Below, one piece after another: positions 37,301-46,960 of a stretch of DNA of 64,000 nt. The stretch lies in NCBI RefSeq assembly GCF_019175285.1, contig NC_056529.1, forward strand, positions 17,575,905 to 17,639,904, written 5' to 3'. Under the pieces are notes generated by a model. The model was given only the letters and a program-made list of their open reading frames with translations. It was not told where the DNA came from and ran no database searches. Source of the DNA: Sceloporus undulatus (taxonomy: Eukaryota; Chordata; Lepidosauria; Squamata; Phrynosomatidae). Both the position numbers and the translations under genes were made by a program. The stretch's first letter is position 1. Each line of letters opens with the position of its first letter.

Positions 37301-40300
37301 ACCTTGGGACCCCAATAACTTTGACCACAGTCCCACAAATTTTCAGGAGGACAAAAGGAGACTTCCTTCTCATCTCTGGTTCTCTGTTAATGTACAGGCC
37401 ATGGGGGCCCTTAGTAGCCATGGTTTTCTGAAGATCACTTCAATGGAAGTTGTAGAAGCTGTAGTTTGCTGAGATAGGGAAGGAGTAGCATGGAAGAATA
37501 GATGGGAAGAAGGTGATGAAGAGATTTATGGGATATGAAGGTTAACACATTCAAATTGACTCTGAATTCCAGTAGGCAACTTCTCAAGCTTTAGGATGGT
37601 AGGTTGGTAATGAAAGAACTCAGCTCATTTCAGAGCAAATCCAACCTAAGCAGGCTGGAGAAATCATCCATCCTTTGAACCTTGTACATGCTCTGTATAG
37701 TTTGTACTCTCCTATTTATCACAATGGGGACAAAACATAGTAACTAATTTATTGACCCTGTGTGGTATCCTGTACGATCTATTTCCCCCACAGAACTGGA
37801 TGCCGAATTGAGGTGATTCCCACCCACACACTTAACCCACCCAATAATAGTCCAGGACTTTCTATATTACCTGGGAGTAACCACAGTAAACACAGTGGGC
37901 TTTCGTCCAAGTGGACATACCTTCAATTGTCGTGGAAATGCCAAAGCCTGGTTCCATTACTGAGGAGGGAAAAGGAGAAATGAATAAATCAAGAGGCAGC
38001 TGCTTGCAGTTGGCAAGAACTTCTACATTTTTGTTTGGTTTGGTTTTACAGCTGCTAGCAAACAGGTCCCCTTCAGCACCTTGCATTTAACCTCAGCCTA
38101 AAATTCAGTGAGGCTTATAATCATCTATTTTAAATTACCAGCGGAGAGAGTGAGTAGCCAGTTTTGATTCTTCCCATAGGAGGCATCCCAATGCCGCGAT
38201 TTGCTGCCTATGGAGCATCCAAAGCCGCTCTGTCCATGTTTTCTGGAGTGATGAGGCAGGAGCTGTCAAAATGGGGCATCAAAGTAGTTGCCATTCATCC
38301 ATCAGCCTTCAGGACAGGTAAGTTGCTGGCTTTTTATTTAGTTCCTGAGCTCGGTGGACTTTTGGGTTGGAAGCCTCCTCAGCAGTGGGATCTGGTGGAC
38401 CTCATACCGGTTGGACAAACATGCATCTAATTTTGATTTTAATTTGAACTTTGAAAGAACTATGTATAGCTCACAGTCTAATTTGGGGATAGGGAACAGC
38501 ACCTAGGACATCTCCTTTAAAGTTGACATAGAGTGGATTAGCCACCCCATGGATACGATGCAACTGCCATGTGCAACCAATAGGGACCAATGTTTTGAAG
38601 TAGAAATTACAAATGGCTTCACATCCTTGGTATTTTTACCCACCTGGACGTGCAAAATCTATTTGGGCTTTTTCAGATTCCAGATAGAATTTGTCTCTGA
38701 AATAAATCACATCAGGTAATAGCCACAATCCTGGACAACACAGGAGCAGCAGCAAAACATGTAAGAAAGCCAGTGTGGTGCAGTGGTTTGGGTGTTGGAC
38801 TAGGACTCTGGGAGGACAAGGTTCAAATGGCTGCGCAGTCACAGAAACCCACTGGGTGACCTTGGTCACGTCACACTTTCTCAGCCTCAGACGAAGGCAA
38901 TGGCAAACCTCCTCTGGACACATCTTGCCAGGAAGACCCTGTGATAGGTTAGGGCTGCCATAAGTCAGAAATGACTCAAAGGCACACAACAACAATAGAC
39001 AGTTCAAACACTTGAATGTTTGCACACATTTTCATAGAACTGTTTTGCGTGAGACAACTCAGATGGCAAATCAGGCAGAGCAGTAGTTGTAACTGGGATT
39101 TGGCAGATGCCAGAAAGGAGAGTTTGTAGTGGATGTGAAGACCATGAGGATAGCCCTCCACACCCATTCCAGAAAGAGATATTAGTGTATATAAGCCACA
39201 CTTATGTGTGTGCATATCACTAACCGAGTGCCATACCTTATTTTGGAAAAGATGACCATTGTGCTTAAATGAGGGAAAGCAGAGCTTGGAAAGAATGTGC
39301 GATAAGTAACGCAATTAACTCTCTCTTGAGATTTTGTTTTGATAATGAGGAAGCAGCAAAGCCGCCTAGCGAATATAATTCAGCAAAGATCCTTCTTGGT
39401 ATGAAGCATGGTCATCGCTCGCTTCATTCTCAGGCCCAGGAATTGAACACTGCAACTCTTCTGTGCACATTAGTTGAGATTATAAGGATGTTTGCGCATA
39501 TGTTTTGCATTTTCTTTTCATTTTTTAAAATTTCATTTTATTTTGTATTTTGAGATTTTTTTTAAAAAAAATCTTGTTTGGGCAAAAAAAGGCCTATGAT
39601 TATTATTATTATTATTATTTGAAGGAAAACACCTAGCACAAAAAATTTCATGGAGAAAAATTCTCTTGTGGGAAAAAGACGCTGTTTGCCACATAAAAAC
39701 TTATTTTGGGCACAAATACATTTTTCGACAAAAGAAGTTCCAACACATGAAATTTTTTTTCATTTTGACCATTTTATCAATGGAGTGTTTAGCTATTTGA
39801 AGACATGCTTTCTTGTTCACTTTGAATGGTGAGAATTGTGAGGATTTCTGACATCTATATTTGGAGCAACATTTCCTAATTTCTCTTTAAGGAAAGTTTG
39901 AGGAACATTGACTGGTATTTTTTCAAGTTTTATGCCATTCTTTTATCAATCCTAGGTTTTTCTGTTTTTATTTCAAGAATTAAAGAAAAGTAATGTATTT
40001 TTTTTTAAATGACCAAGGCAAAAAGTCACGAATCATCGAATCATAGAGTTGGAAGAGACCCCAAGGGCCATCCAGTCCAACCCCGTTCTGCCATGCAGGA
40101 ACTCTCAGCCAAAGCATCCCCAACAGATGGCCATCCAGCCTCTGCTTAAATGTAAAATGCTTTTTAAAAAGCACAGCAGTGAGTAGTGACCATTGTTTCC
40201 TAAAAACCAGAAGGAATAATGGAAATTGATTACTTTTTTAAAAAAATAAGCATTCCAAAATTGGGGAGAATGTAATCATTTTTTCCCTTCCTTGGGTCTT

Positions 40301-42881
40301 GAAAGGCCCCAAGGAATTGCTGTCTTTTATAAATCCCAGTTGAGGTTGGAGGGGGGGGGGGAACAATTTAGCTTATTAAATGCTAACTGCTGCACCAATT
40401 CCCACAGTCACTTTGAAAGCTGTATTATTTTCAGTTTATGACTTTTTTAATAGCCTAAGAACTGAAATGTGATTATGGAGACTTTGGCCAAGTTATTACA
40501 TCAAGCAAGCGGAGCATAACACTCCACACCCGCAATTCACACATGCACACATAGATAAATGCACACATAGATGAAATGACCCCTTTCTCTTTCTTCCCCG
40601 TAGAGCTTAGACCAGCAACAGCATTTACATTTCTATACCATTACCTTTCTATAGAGAACTCAGCATCCTTTACAATCTATAAACCAATTGGCCCCAACAA
40701 GCTGGGTACTCATTTTATCGACCTACAAAAGGATGGAAGACTGAGGAGATTATCGCATGTCTGTTCTCACCCAACCCAGGCATGGGTGGGCACAGGCTTG
40801 AATGGGTGAAAACTGATCTTATTGCACACCTTTTTCCCCAACTCAGCCGTATCGCATACCTGCTCTGGACTCCTGGAGTACTTTTCCAACCTCTGATACT
40901 TTCCTGTCCTTCAAAAAGTATGCAAAGAGTCTGGATCAGGTACATGATGCAGCTGAGTTGGGCAAAAAGGCATGCAGTAAGATCCATTTTCACCCATTCA
41001 AGCCCAGGCCCAGCCTGTGCCTGGATCACATAAAAATAGATGTGTGATAATCTCCTGAGCCAACCTTGGAGCCCTAGGGATCAATGTTGTGTCTGCGGTA
41101 CGGACATTTAACCGCTGTGCCACCAGAGCTTTGTAACTATCCATATCATTTGAATTGTCTGCTGAATCCTTCCTCTGGCCCTAGTAAGCAGCAGAAGTAG
41201 CAAAGCCCTTCTTGGGACTTGTATGCTCCTGGTGGGGAGGTTTTAGGTCGGCACAAAGGATTAGAGCAGTGGTTCCCAAACTGTGGTCCTCCAGATGTTT
41301 TGGACTCTTAGAAATCCTGATTGTTGGCCAAACTGGCTAGGATTTCTGGGAGTTGGAGTTCAAAACACCTGGAGGACCAAAATTTGGGAAACACTGGACT
41401 ATAGAGTTGCTTCACCTAAAAAGGAACATGTTCATGTGTAAGCTTCACTGGGGCATGCATTTATCAGTAACCGGATGCCTCCCATGGTTACACATATCTG
41501 AGGCAGAATGGCATAGTAGTGTTGATTCCTCACCCTTGGTTTCACACATTACATGCTCGTTGGGACAGTTATACACTGGAGCCTTGGTATCTGCTGAGGT
41601 TTGGTCCCAGCAACCTCCATGGATACCAAAATCTGTGGAAGCTCACATCCCATTAAATACAATGGTATAGTAAAATTGTGTCCCTTATGTGAAATGGCAA
41701 AATCAAGGTTTGCTTTTTTTGGAATTTGTATATATTTTTTTAATGTTTCCAAACCATGGATGCTTCAGTCCATGGATCTGGAGGGCCAACTGTATTCTGC
41801 TTCATCAACCAGTGGCACTGTGTCTCTGGGAATTACTTGCTGAGAAACATAAATGGGAAAGTGCTATTGCATACATGTCTGCCTGCAAATTTCCCATATG
41901 CATTTGCTTGGCCACTGTGGGAAACAGGAAGCTGGGTTACATCCAGCTCTTTTCTACTCTTGCTTCCAAAACCACTCTTCTTTTTGAGTTATGAATTGGG
42001 TCATCATCATTTAGATCAAAAGAGAGACTGCTGGAAAGTGGGCAATCTGGGGCTGATTTTAGAGTTCAGGATTGTGGAGCAACCGCATGCTGTTGAGCGT
42101 TACTGCATGGTGGCAGCACTATCATGACTCAGCCCTGTCCACATGAGGGCCGCCATGATTATGCAAGTGTGACACAGCATCTAAAAATCGCTGCAATGTG
42201 CATGCATCATCACTGTGCGCCAGTGCGCCAGTGGGGCAGTCATGGTGCCTGTCATAGAGACTAAAAAGAACTCTCTTTCAGCGGGCTCTTTTTACTCCTG
42301 ATGGAGGCCGCATTGTTTGGTTGGTGCAGCCTCCATCAGGAGCAAAATTAGGTGGCTCCAGCCCGCCCTTTCGGGAATGTCTGTCGAGCCCCTATGTTCC
42401 AGTACTGAAGAAAAATACTACCTACAAGACCTCTATCACACATTTTCTCTTGTTTCATTCTCATTCAAACAATCTTTCATATTAAGAAGCCCAGGTATTC
42501 ATATACAAACTGGTTCATTTTCTAGGTATCCAGGGAAATCCTGAGCTCTGGAATAAGGAAGAACAGAACCTTCTTGACAATCTCACACCAGATGTGAAGA
42601 AAGATTATGGTGAAGATTACATCCACTCGATGAAGACCATGCTTATTCACATTCCCTCTTTTTCAGCGTCTGATTTTTCACCTGTACTCTATGATGTTAC
42701 GCATGCATTACTGGCAGTGCATCCACACGGTTTATACACTCCTGGCAAGAATGCCTACAAATTCCTGCTCCTCTTCTGCTATTCACCTCTGTGGTTTTAT
42801 GACTTTTTCATGAGCAAATGTATGAGTCCACCCAGCATACCCAGTGCTCTAAGGGTCACTGAGACCAAAAGCAAGAACTAA
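25107..42881 (+). CDS. HSD17B2: HSD17B2, 17-beta-hydroxysteroid dehydrogenase type 2 (five coding exons, 392 aa)
   Basis: The exons 25107-25392, 29722-29934, 30685-30870, 38180-38317 and 42526-42881 sum to 1179 nt, 392 residues plus stop (human is 387). Each internal junction splits a codon after its first base and all have GT/AG. The N-terminus holds two hydrophobic segments (about residues 10-30 and 38-78) that would anchor the enzyme in the ER membrane. Then come TGSDSGIG (95-102, NAD binding), NNAG (173-176), ISSLAG (catalytic Ser at 225 or 226) and YGASK (Tyr239, Lys243). KTFLPLLRKSKGRL and ELSKWGIKV match human HSD17B2. The family oxidises estradiol to estrone and testosterone to androstenedione with NAD+. 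The start chosen, MVLYHSEVDN with A at -3 and G at +4, aligns with the human start; an in-frame ATG at 25008 would add 33 residues with no human match. One oddity is HPSAF where human has QPGGF. Confidence 0.96.
26265..26490 (+). repeat. tRNA-headed SINE in HSD17B2 intron 1
   Basis: GGTTTGAGCATTGGACTATG, GGGTTCGAATCCC and AAATGACTTGAAAGCACACA. Confidence 0.85.
26584..26946. mobile_element. TA-type MITE split by a SINE
   Basis: Left half from GGTGCATCTGCACTGCAG to GAGGCACCAGCACTCT; right half from AGCACTCTTTGGCAG to AGATGCACAC. AGCACTCT is present on both sides of a plus-strand SINE (about 26704-26828), marking its insertion. Confidence 0.8.
26704..26828 (+). repeat. tRNA-headed SINE nested in a MITE, internally deleted
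   Basis: ACCAGTGTGGTGTAGTAGTT then, after the head, directly GAAAGCCCCATGATAGATTT and the tail. The box-B region and central body are missing. Confidence 0.75.
27576..27943. mobile_element. TA-type MITE split by a minus-strand SINE
   Basis: Left half (GTGTCTACAGTGTAGAAATA ... CACCAGCACTCTTTGGCACG), right half (AAACTACAAATCCCAGGATT ... AAAGTGGTCTCAAATTGCAT). Between them about 27705-27866 is a reversed SINE. Confidence 0.8.
27705..27866 (-). repeat. tRNA-headed SINE body and tail, minus
   Basis: GTTGTTGTCTGCCTTCAAGA, GAGGTTTTCTTGGCAAG and GAGGTTTGCCATTGCCTTCC read in reverse. Confidence 0.78.
28703..28783. mobile_element. Half of a TA-type MITE
   Basis: AGCTTGATGTCACTTTAATT then CATCCTGGGATTTGTAGTC; the other half is absent next to the BovB copy. 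Confidence 0.6.
28784..29640 (-). mobile_element. BovB/RTE LINE, 3' part of ORF2, in HSD17B2 intron 1
   Basis: Reading the minus strand, the reverse-transcriptase block around LRYVNGNILLMEN (29400-29615; the family reads YADD) is followed by YTCESWRVKKVDKQKINSF, EMRCWRRVLRILWLAKKANQ and TIMLGKVKGSRKRGRPHTR (28879-29166). This is the BovB endpoint. The catalytic YADD is changed to YVNG and frames are broken, so it is dead. It is the likely type of partner that supplies the tail of the window's SINEs. Confidence 0.88.
29722..29934 (+). CDS. HSD17B2: HSD17B2 coding exon 2 (cofactor-binding region)
   Basis: The acceptor TTCTCTTTAG precedes 29722. The exon encodes GSDSGIGHELAKYLDHLGFT and on to KLQNE, matching human GDCGLGHALCKYLDELGFT; the acidic residues of LRMDVT (adenine contact in the SDR fold) are present. 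The donor is GAAG then GTATTT at 29935. Confidence 0.95.
30160..30270 (-). repeat. 5S-derived SINE, tail portion, minus
   Basis: CTATGAATTTCATAGGGCAA GGAATATTTG and TAGCCTACAGC are the reverse of the tail of the 5S-headed SINE at 62679-62898. The 5S head is missing. Confidence 0.6.
30685..30870 (+). CDS. HSD17B2: HSD17B2 coding exon 3 (NNAG and active-site serine)
   Basis: The acceptor TTTCTTTCTAG precedes 30685. The exon encodes DLWGVINNAGIMGYTADGEL, then CMDVNFFGPVELSKTFLPLL and INISSLA, clear counterparts of the human exon. NNAG is the structural/catalytic Asn motif and SS holds the catalytic Ser. The donor is GCAG then GTGAGT at 30871. Confidence 0.96.
30917..31487. mobile_element. TA-type MITE split by a Harbinger-like element
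   Basis: Left half (GAAGAAATAATCAAGTTTGA to GACAGAAAAGACTAA), right half (AATGTCTCACAAAGCTACAG to GTGGTCTCAAACTGG). Confidence 0.75.
31042..31380. mobile_element. Harbinger-like non-autonomous element (339 bp) nested in a MITE
   Basis: Starts GGCCCAATACAGACGG and ends near CATCTGTACCAAGAT; TAA flanks both sides (31039-31041, 31381-31383). The interior has GGAGCTCCATTTTGGAGCTCC and GCTCCTTTTTGCAGCGG, shared in part with 55428-55815. A different subfamily from the 235-bp copies. Confidence 0.65.
31507..31732. mobile_element. TA-type fold-back MITE, near complete
   Basis: GGCTCCATCTGTACTACAG and CTGTAGTGCAGATGCAACC at the ends; CTGACAGAAAAGGCTAAATA in the centre. Confidence 0.75.
32288..32498 (+). 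repeat. tRNA-headed SINE, first of a tandem pair
   Basis: GTATAGTGGTTTGAACATTG, GGGTTCAATCCC and ATCACCATAAGACAGAAATG. A second copy starts five bases later. Confidence 0.85.
32503..32735 (+). repeat. tRNA-headed SINE, second of a tandem pair
   Basis: GCATGGTGTAGTGGTTTGAA, GGTTCATATCTTGG and ACTTGAAGGCACACAACA. Same orientation as its neighbour, and different enough in sequence to be an independent insertion. Confidence 0.85.
33831..34043 (-). repeat. tRNA-headed SINE, minus, in HSD17B2 intron 3
   Basis: GTTGTTGTGTGCCTTCAAGT at the left and TCCAACATTCAAACCATTAT at the right. Confidence 0.82.
34044..36041. other. HSD17B2 intron 3, nothing further recognised
   Basis: About 2 kb of apparently single-copy intron. 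Frames such as 34929-35276 on the minus strand have no family resemblance. Confidence 0.4.
36042..36275 (+). repeat. tRNA-headed SINE, complete
   Basis: CCAGCATGGTGTAGTGGGTT, AGTTTGAATCCTAG and CTTGAAGGCACACAACAACA. Confidence 0.87.
36635..36955. repeat. Unclassified interspersed repeats
   Basis: ATAGCTGTGTTAGTCTGTAG and GATCTTGTAGCACCTTTGAG (as at 3686) then CATGATGCAAGCTTTGAAGG CTCC (as near 54370 and 46800). At least two repeat fragments side by side. Confidence 0.5.
38180..38317 (+). CDS. HSD17B2: HSD17B2 coding exon 4 (YxxxK active site)
   Basis: The acceptor CTTCCCATAG precedes 38180. The exon encodes GGIPMPRFAAYGASKAALSM and onward, with Tyr239 and Lys243 of the catalytic motif, then SKWGIKVVAIHPSAFRT. 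The usual PG after beta-6 (human QPGGF) reads PS here. The donor is GACAG then GTAAGT at 38318. Confidence 0.95.
38768..38998 (+). repeat. tRNA-headed SINE in HSD17B2 intron 4
   Basis: GCCAGTGTGGTGCAGTGGTT, GACCTTGGTCACGTCAC and GACTCAAAGGCACACAACAA. Confidence 0.86.
39597..39620. repeat. (ATT)n microsatellite
   Basis: Eight or so ATT units within a T/A-rich stretch (39520-39780). Confidence 0.9.
40034..40150 (-). mobile_element. CR1 LINE 3' end, minus
   Basis: CGAATCATAGAGTTGGAAGA, GGGCCATCCAGTCCAACC and TGGCCATCCAGCCTCTGC. Confidence 0.87.
40609..41131 (-). repeat. Third tRNA-headed SINE type, minus, split by a MITE
   Basis: On the minus strand it reads GCTCTGGTGGCACAGCGGTT AAATG at the head, then GATCCCTAGGGC, GGTTGGCTCAG, and after the MITE CAGTCTTCCATCC, GATAAAATGAGTACCCAGC and TTGTTGGGGCC AATTGGTTTAT. 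This type is known in lizards and snakes. AGAGCTT occurs at both edges (40602, 41125). Confidence 0.75.
40746..41054. mobile_element. Long-TIR MITE of unassigned superfamily (309 bp)
   Basis: Ends GAGATTATCGCATGTC and GATGTGTGATAATCTC, with arms of about 100 bp (AATGGGTGAAAACTGATCTT versus AAGATCCATTTTCACCCATT). CTGAG at both sides (40741-40745, 41055-41059) is a 5-bp duplication of SINE sequence. No frame of interest. Confidence 0.72.
41267..41396. mobile_element. hAT-type MITE (130 bp)
   Basis: Ends CAGTGGTTCCCAAACTG and TTTGGGAAACACTG; flanks GATTAGAG and GACTATAG agree at 6 of 8 positions, fitting an old 8-bp duplication. CAGTGGT ends are typical of hAT. Confidence 0.72.
41574..41792. 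mobile_element. pogo/Tigger-type MITE (219 bp)
   Basis: The right end TGGAGGGCCAACTG pairs with the left end CACTGGAGCCTTGG; TA on both sides (41572-41573, 41793-41794). CCATGGATACCAAAATCTGTGG inside is like the MER2/Tigger plan. Confidence 0.72.
42060..42400. repeat. Possible Harbinger-like repeat close to exon 5
   Basis: CTGATGGAGGCCGC and GCAGCCTCCATCAGGAG form an inverted pair, and the GC-rich, palindromic texture resembles 31042-31380. No clean ends or target duplication found. Confidence 0.35.
42526..42881 (+). CDS. HSD17B2: HSD17B2 coding exon 5 (substrate region, C-terminus, stop)
   Basis: The acceptor TTTTCTAG precedes 42526. The frame runs GIQGNPELWNKEEQNLLDNL, DVKKDYGEDYIHSMKTM, SASDFSPVLYDVTHALLAVH, YTPGKNAYKFLLL, ending at TAA 42879-42881. 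YTPGK, DFSPVL and the hydrophobic segment after it match human; the final 15 or so residues are divergent. Confidence 0.95.
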
Positions 42882-44200
42882 GAGACAGATCTGGGAGCAG
42901 ATGCGTTTTTCCCCCAAATTCCAACCAACAATGCTTTAGAAAACGGTAATACTTTAGAAAACCATTGGTCCACATTCTTTGTTTGTGAACCATTGGTCCA
43001 TGATCTTTATTTGTGAAGATGTGAATGGTGGATTTTTTAAGGGTTGTTTTTTTAATGCTCTGCTACAATCGTTGCATGACATGCAAAGTAGGAAGCATCT
43101 GGCTTTATGGCCAGTAGTTTCTCATATCATCGCCTTGTATATTTTACCTTTTATTTTTTCCTACCTTTTTTGGTTTAGTGTTTTTTACTATAACAAAGGC
43201 TGAGCTTATTTGTATTTTATGAGCATTCGTTGCAATGCCAATACCTGCCTTCCTTTTCCAATAACTTCTTGGCTCTCATCATATTCTTCTTACTCTCTCA
43301 GTTGCCCTCATTGACACAAGCACATTTCCAAATTATCTTCAATTACATAACGTTATGATATCATAATTTACCATGCCCCTTTTTCATGGGACAGAGGCAT
43401 GTGCTTGTAGATTGGGGTAATGGGTCAGATTCTTTGCTGCCATCTTCACTCTTGACATTCATATGGTTAGATAAAAATGTGAATATATGTTATGCATGCA
43501 TATTTTTTTTGCTTGCAGATTTCTCGCTATACAATCAGGAATCCTAGGGAGAAAAATAGAGCCCCTGATTGGTTTTACTATACTATGTATATAAGCTTTA
43601 TTTGGGTTTTCAGCTGAATTAACAGAAGCAAAGCAGCAGGGAGTATTCTACTTGTCTCTTCACTCATTCTTTGTTGTTTATAGAAACCTACTTGTAACTA
43701 TGTGCAAGCCTAGCTCTGCTAACATGTCCTTATTTTAACCAAACACAGAATTGAAATGCAAGATTGGTTGTTGGCTTATGACCTTTGGCTTGTTTAATCC
43801 ATAGGAACACAGAAATATGGCTTGTTTCCCCTGTCTCCCCAAACTGAAACAGGAACTGACAAAAAGAACAGCTGAAAAAAGAAATCAGAGACAAACCAGA
43901 AAGCAAAAAAGACAAGCCATGGTTTGCTTGTTCGTATACATGCAAGTGGTGGCTTAAGCAACAAACCATGGTTAACCCCAACCATGCCTTACTGTGATAT
44001 GCTACTCCATCCTTGCATTAAATTAATTCAGTATTTTCATATGGATGGTTTATATGTGATTTCTGATTTGGTGAACTCATCTGTTGATGATGATAATGAT
44101 GATGATGATGAATCATCTAAAGAATACCACCAGCAGATTTGAAAGGATTAAATTAAATTAATAAAATTAAAGACAAACTGGATTGACAAATCCAGTTTCT
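42882..44200 (+). other. HSD17B2 3' UTR and downstream flank
   Basis: The sequence after the stop is AT-rich. An AATAAA at 44160-44165 could serve as a distal polyadenylation signal, but nothing else supports it. A palindromic stretch near 43910-43990 (AGCCATGGTTTGCTTG ... AACAAACCATGGTTAACC) may be another MITE. Confidence 0.3.
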
Positions 44201-44933
44201 TTTACTGGAGAATGCCCACTTGGTCAATGGAACTTACCTGAGTGTTGACTTCGAGAGACTGATTCAAAGGAGCTGCCTCATTTGGGACTATGTACCTGCA
44301 ATTTGGTATCATCTCACAAACTAGAGAGAAAAGATGAATTGCAAAATAACAGTGATAAGGACGATAATGATTGTTCTTTATTTGACACAAAAATTGCAGC
44401 CAGTATGACAGCGTCAGTTGTTTATTGCAGGAATTAATGAATATAAAAAAGAACAAATGAGGAGTAGCTTTGCCATTGGGCTGACCAATCCAGATTATTC
44501 TTTATGATTTTTATCTCTGGAAATGTGGATGCTGTGCCCCACGCGCTGGGAGCTGGCCAAGGACATCATTATGTCTACACCTTGTTCCATATCCTAGTTC
44601 AAACAAGGCTTGGTTGGGTTTGTTTTGGTCTCTGTACAGGTTGTTGAAGGAAGGGTTGCACCAGCTTATTACCGCTGAAAATGACGCCACAAGAAGCTTC
44701 GAGGGTTTTGTGTGCCATGACCTCCCAACACATTATGCTTAACAGTGCTACTCGACCTGGGTCACTGTGACATGAGGTGCAGGTCAAAGCCTTGCCAAAA
44801 TGCTTGAAGGAAAACTCACGCCAAAGCAAGGTAATCTTTATAGGGTCTATAAGCTTTGTCATTACCACTAAGGATTAACATTTGTGCCAAGCCTGGGCAA
44901 GTTCCAAGAAATGTATGCCAAGAATATAGATTA

Positions 44934-44955
44934 AAAGGGTGTGTGTGTGTGTGTT
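44934..44955. repeat. (GT)n microsatellite
   Basis: Eight or so GT units. Confidence 0.9.
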
Positions 44956-45408
44956 TTAAAAAAGGGTGTGAGTTTTGCAGGCAGTTGACTGGATAAGTCA
45001 AGTCGCTGTTATGCTCAGTCAAAGGCAGAGCTTGCGATCACCTCCCATTTTTACTTCTGGGTTTCCTATCAGATTGATGCGAGAAGGATTGTCAGTCAAT
45101 GTTCCTGTGTGGCAGATGACAAACACTTCCAAAACTTGTACTTGATAATAAGATTTCTGAGTTTGGACTCTTTAATCTCATGATTTAGGAGTTGTCTCTT
45201 TGGGAATTTGAAGTGGAAACAGTAGGCCTTTGCCGTCTCTTGGAGTCTTTGAGTTATAGCTTCACAAATGTAAATATTACAAAATGATAATATGCCCGCC
45301 AGCCACTTCTTTCCATGGAATACTAATCCTAAGTATCCCTAGAACTTCTGACAGCTCAGAGAAGCTGGATAAGCTTGGATTGTGATTTGTAAAGACATTG
45401 TGATAGCC

Positions 45409-45575
45409 TAGTGTGGTGGAATGGTTTGGATATTGGTCTAGGACTTCAGGAGGCCAAGATTTGAATCCTGGCTCAGCTATGGAAACCCACTAGGTGGTCA
45501 AGTCACACTCTCCGCCTAAGAGGACCAAAACATCTTGCCAAGAAAACCCCACTGTAAGTCGCAATCACATTGAAA
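45409..45575 (+). repeat. tRNA-headed SINE, decayed
   Basis: CTAGTGTGGTGGAATGGTTT, AGATTTGAATCCTGG and TCTTGCCAAGAAAACCCC. Confidence 0.75.
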
Positions 45576-45718
45576 GTGTATGATAAGAAGTACTTTGCAC
45601 TGGTCATAATAACTATAACCCAAGTTACTCATTTGCAAGGTTGCATGTCAGCAAGATGGTGCTTTACAAAACATCTTCAGGTTTTCAATGAGTAGGAAGG
45701 TGAAGAAAACTCAGTTTA

Positions 45719-45922
45719 GGGTGCATCTATATTGTAGAAATAATGCAGTTTGATACCCCTTTAAGTGCTGTAGCTCCATCCCATAGAATTCTGGGATTTG
45801 TAGTTTCCAGCCTTCTCTGTGAAAAAGTGCACAAAAGTACAAACCCCAGGATTCTGCAGGAAGGAACCATGACAGTTAAAGTGGTGTCAAAATGCTTTAA
45901 TTTTGCAGTGCAGATACACCTT
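45719..45922. mobile_element. TA-flanked fold-back MITE, complete
   Basis: GGGTGCATCTATATTGTAG and GCAGTGCAGATACACC; TA at 45717-45718 and 45923-45924. ATTCTGGGATTTGTAG and CAAACCCCAGGATTC in the arms. Confidence 0.8.
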
Positions 45923-46196
45923 TAGTATAAATCTTCACATGTGCAGTTACTTATTAACTCTGCCACATGACCCAAAAACACAGTATAGAAAAATTGTGTT
46001 GCACAGCTGAACCAAGACACCAAATGCGCAGCTGAAAGTACAGGTGCATCCATGCACAATGGCATTGCATGCACAACTCTGCTTGTGCAACCTTAAATTG
46101 AATACAACCATTGTGCATGGGGCAAAAACATCCAACTGCTTCTGTTGGAGAAGCTATGGATGTGTAAGACACCAGCAACACCCCAGACTATTGACA

Positions 46197-46262
46197 GATT
46201 AATTTGATTTATATCCCACTTATCTCTCAATATGGGATCCAAAGCAGCCTATCACAAGTAAC
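46197..46262 (-). mobile_element. LINE 3' end, minus orientation
   Basis: TTTATATCCCACTTATCTCT CAATATGGGATCCAAAGCAG is the reverse of a CR1/L2-type tail. Confidence 0.5.
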
Positions 46263-46789
46263 AGGAATGAATTGCTTTTACAAAGCAACTCCCATGTTTT
46301 CTCTATAAGAAATAGAAACTCTGCTCAGTTGCCCTTCTTATGTTGACAAATGTGAGATATATTAGTGGATCTCACAAGCAGAGAAATGAAATTGGAAGAG
46401 AAGATGCTGAACAACAACCAGTTCCACCACCACCCTTCCAACAGAGTATAGCAGAGAAAATAGATCATCCTTCTTTTTAAAACATATTAAGTAAATTTTA
46501 CTTTCTACTGCAAAACACCCTTGCAAAACAACCTTGCAGACTTAACTTTACTAACTTCAGTAGCCTCACAAAAGATGGAGACATCCTGGGTTGAAAAGGG
46601 AGGATCTTTTTGTGTTGCAAATAAATTTTTTGGACTTTGGAAATCTCCCAGTATCCACATGGCCAGAAGGAAGAGGGGTCAGCCTATGTGACTAACCTCT
46701 CCATACAATTTGAACTGAGAAAGACAACATCAAAATGCAAGCCTATGGCTAACGTCTTCAATTGATTGTCTTCTGTACGGTTTTTAACA

Positions 46790-46960
46790 CCTTTGCCTGA
46801 TAAAGAAGCCAGTGGAGTTTCAAAATCTTGCAACATGTTTAATGTGCATTTGGGTTGTCCCAATAAAAGCATCACTGTTGGGTGGATTTTGGATGTTATT
46901 GGACTTTGCTCTATGGCCAACACGGCTGCCAATGGATATGTTTATTTCTATTGTTTTGTG
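46790..46960. repeat. Unclassified interspersed repeat
   Basis: GCCTGATAAAGAAGCCAGTG GAG, TTGGGTTGTCCCAATAAAAG CATCACTG; the same family as the fragments at 36866 and 54364. Confidence 0.5.
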
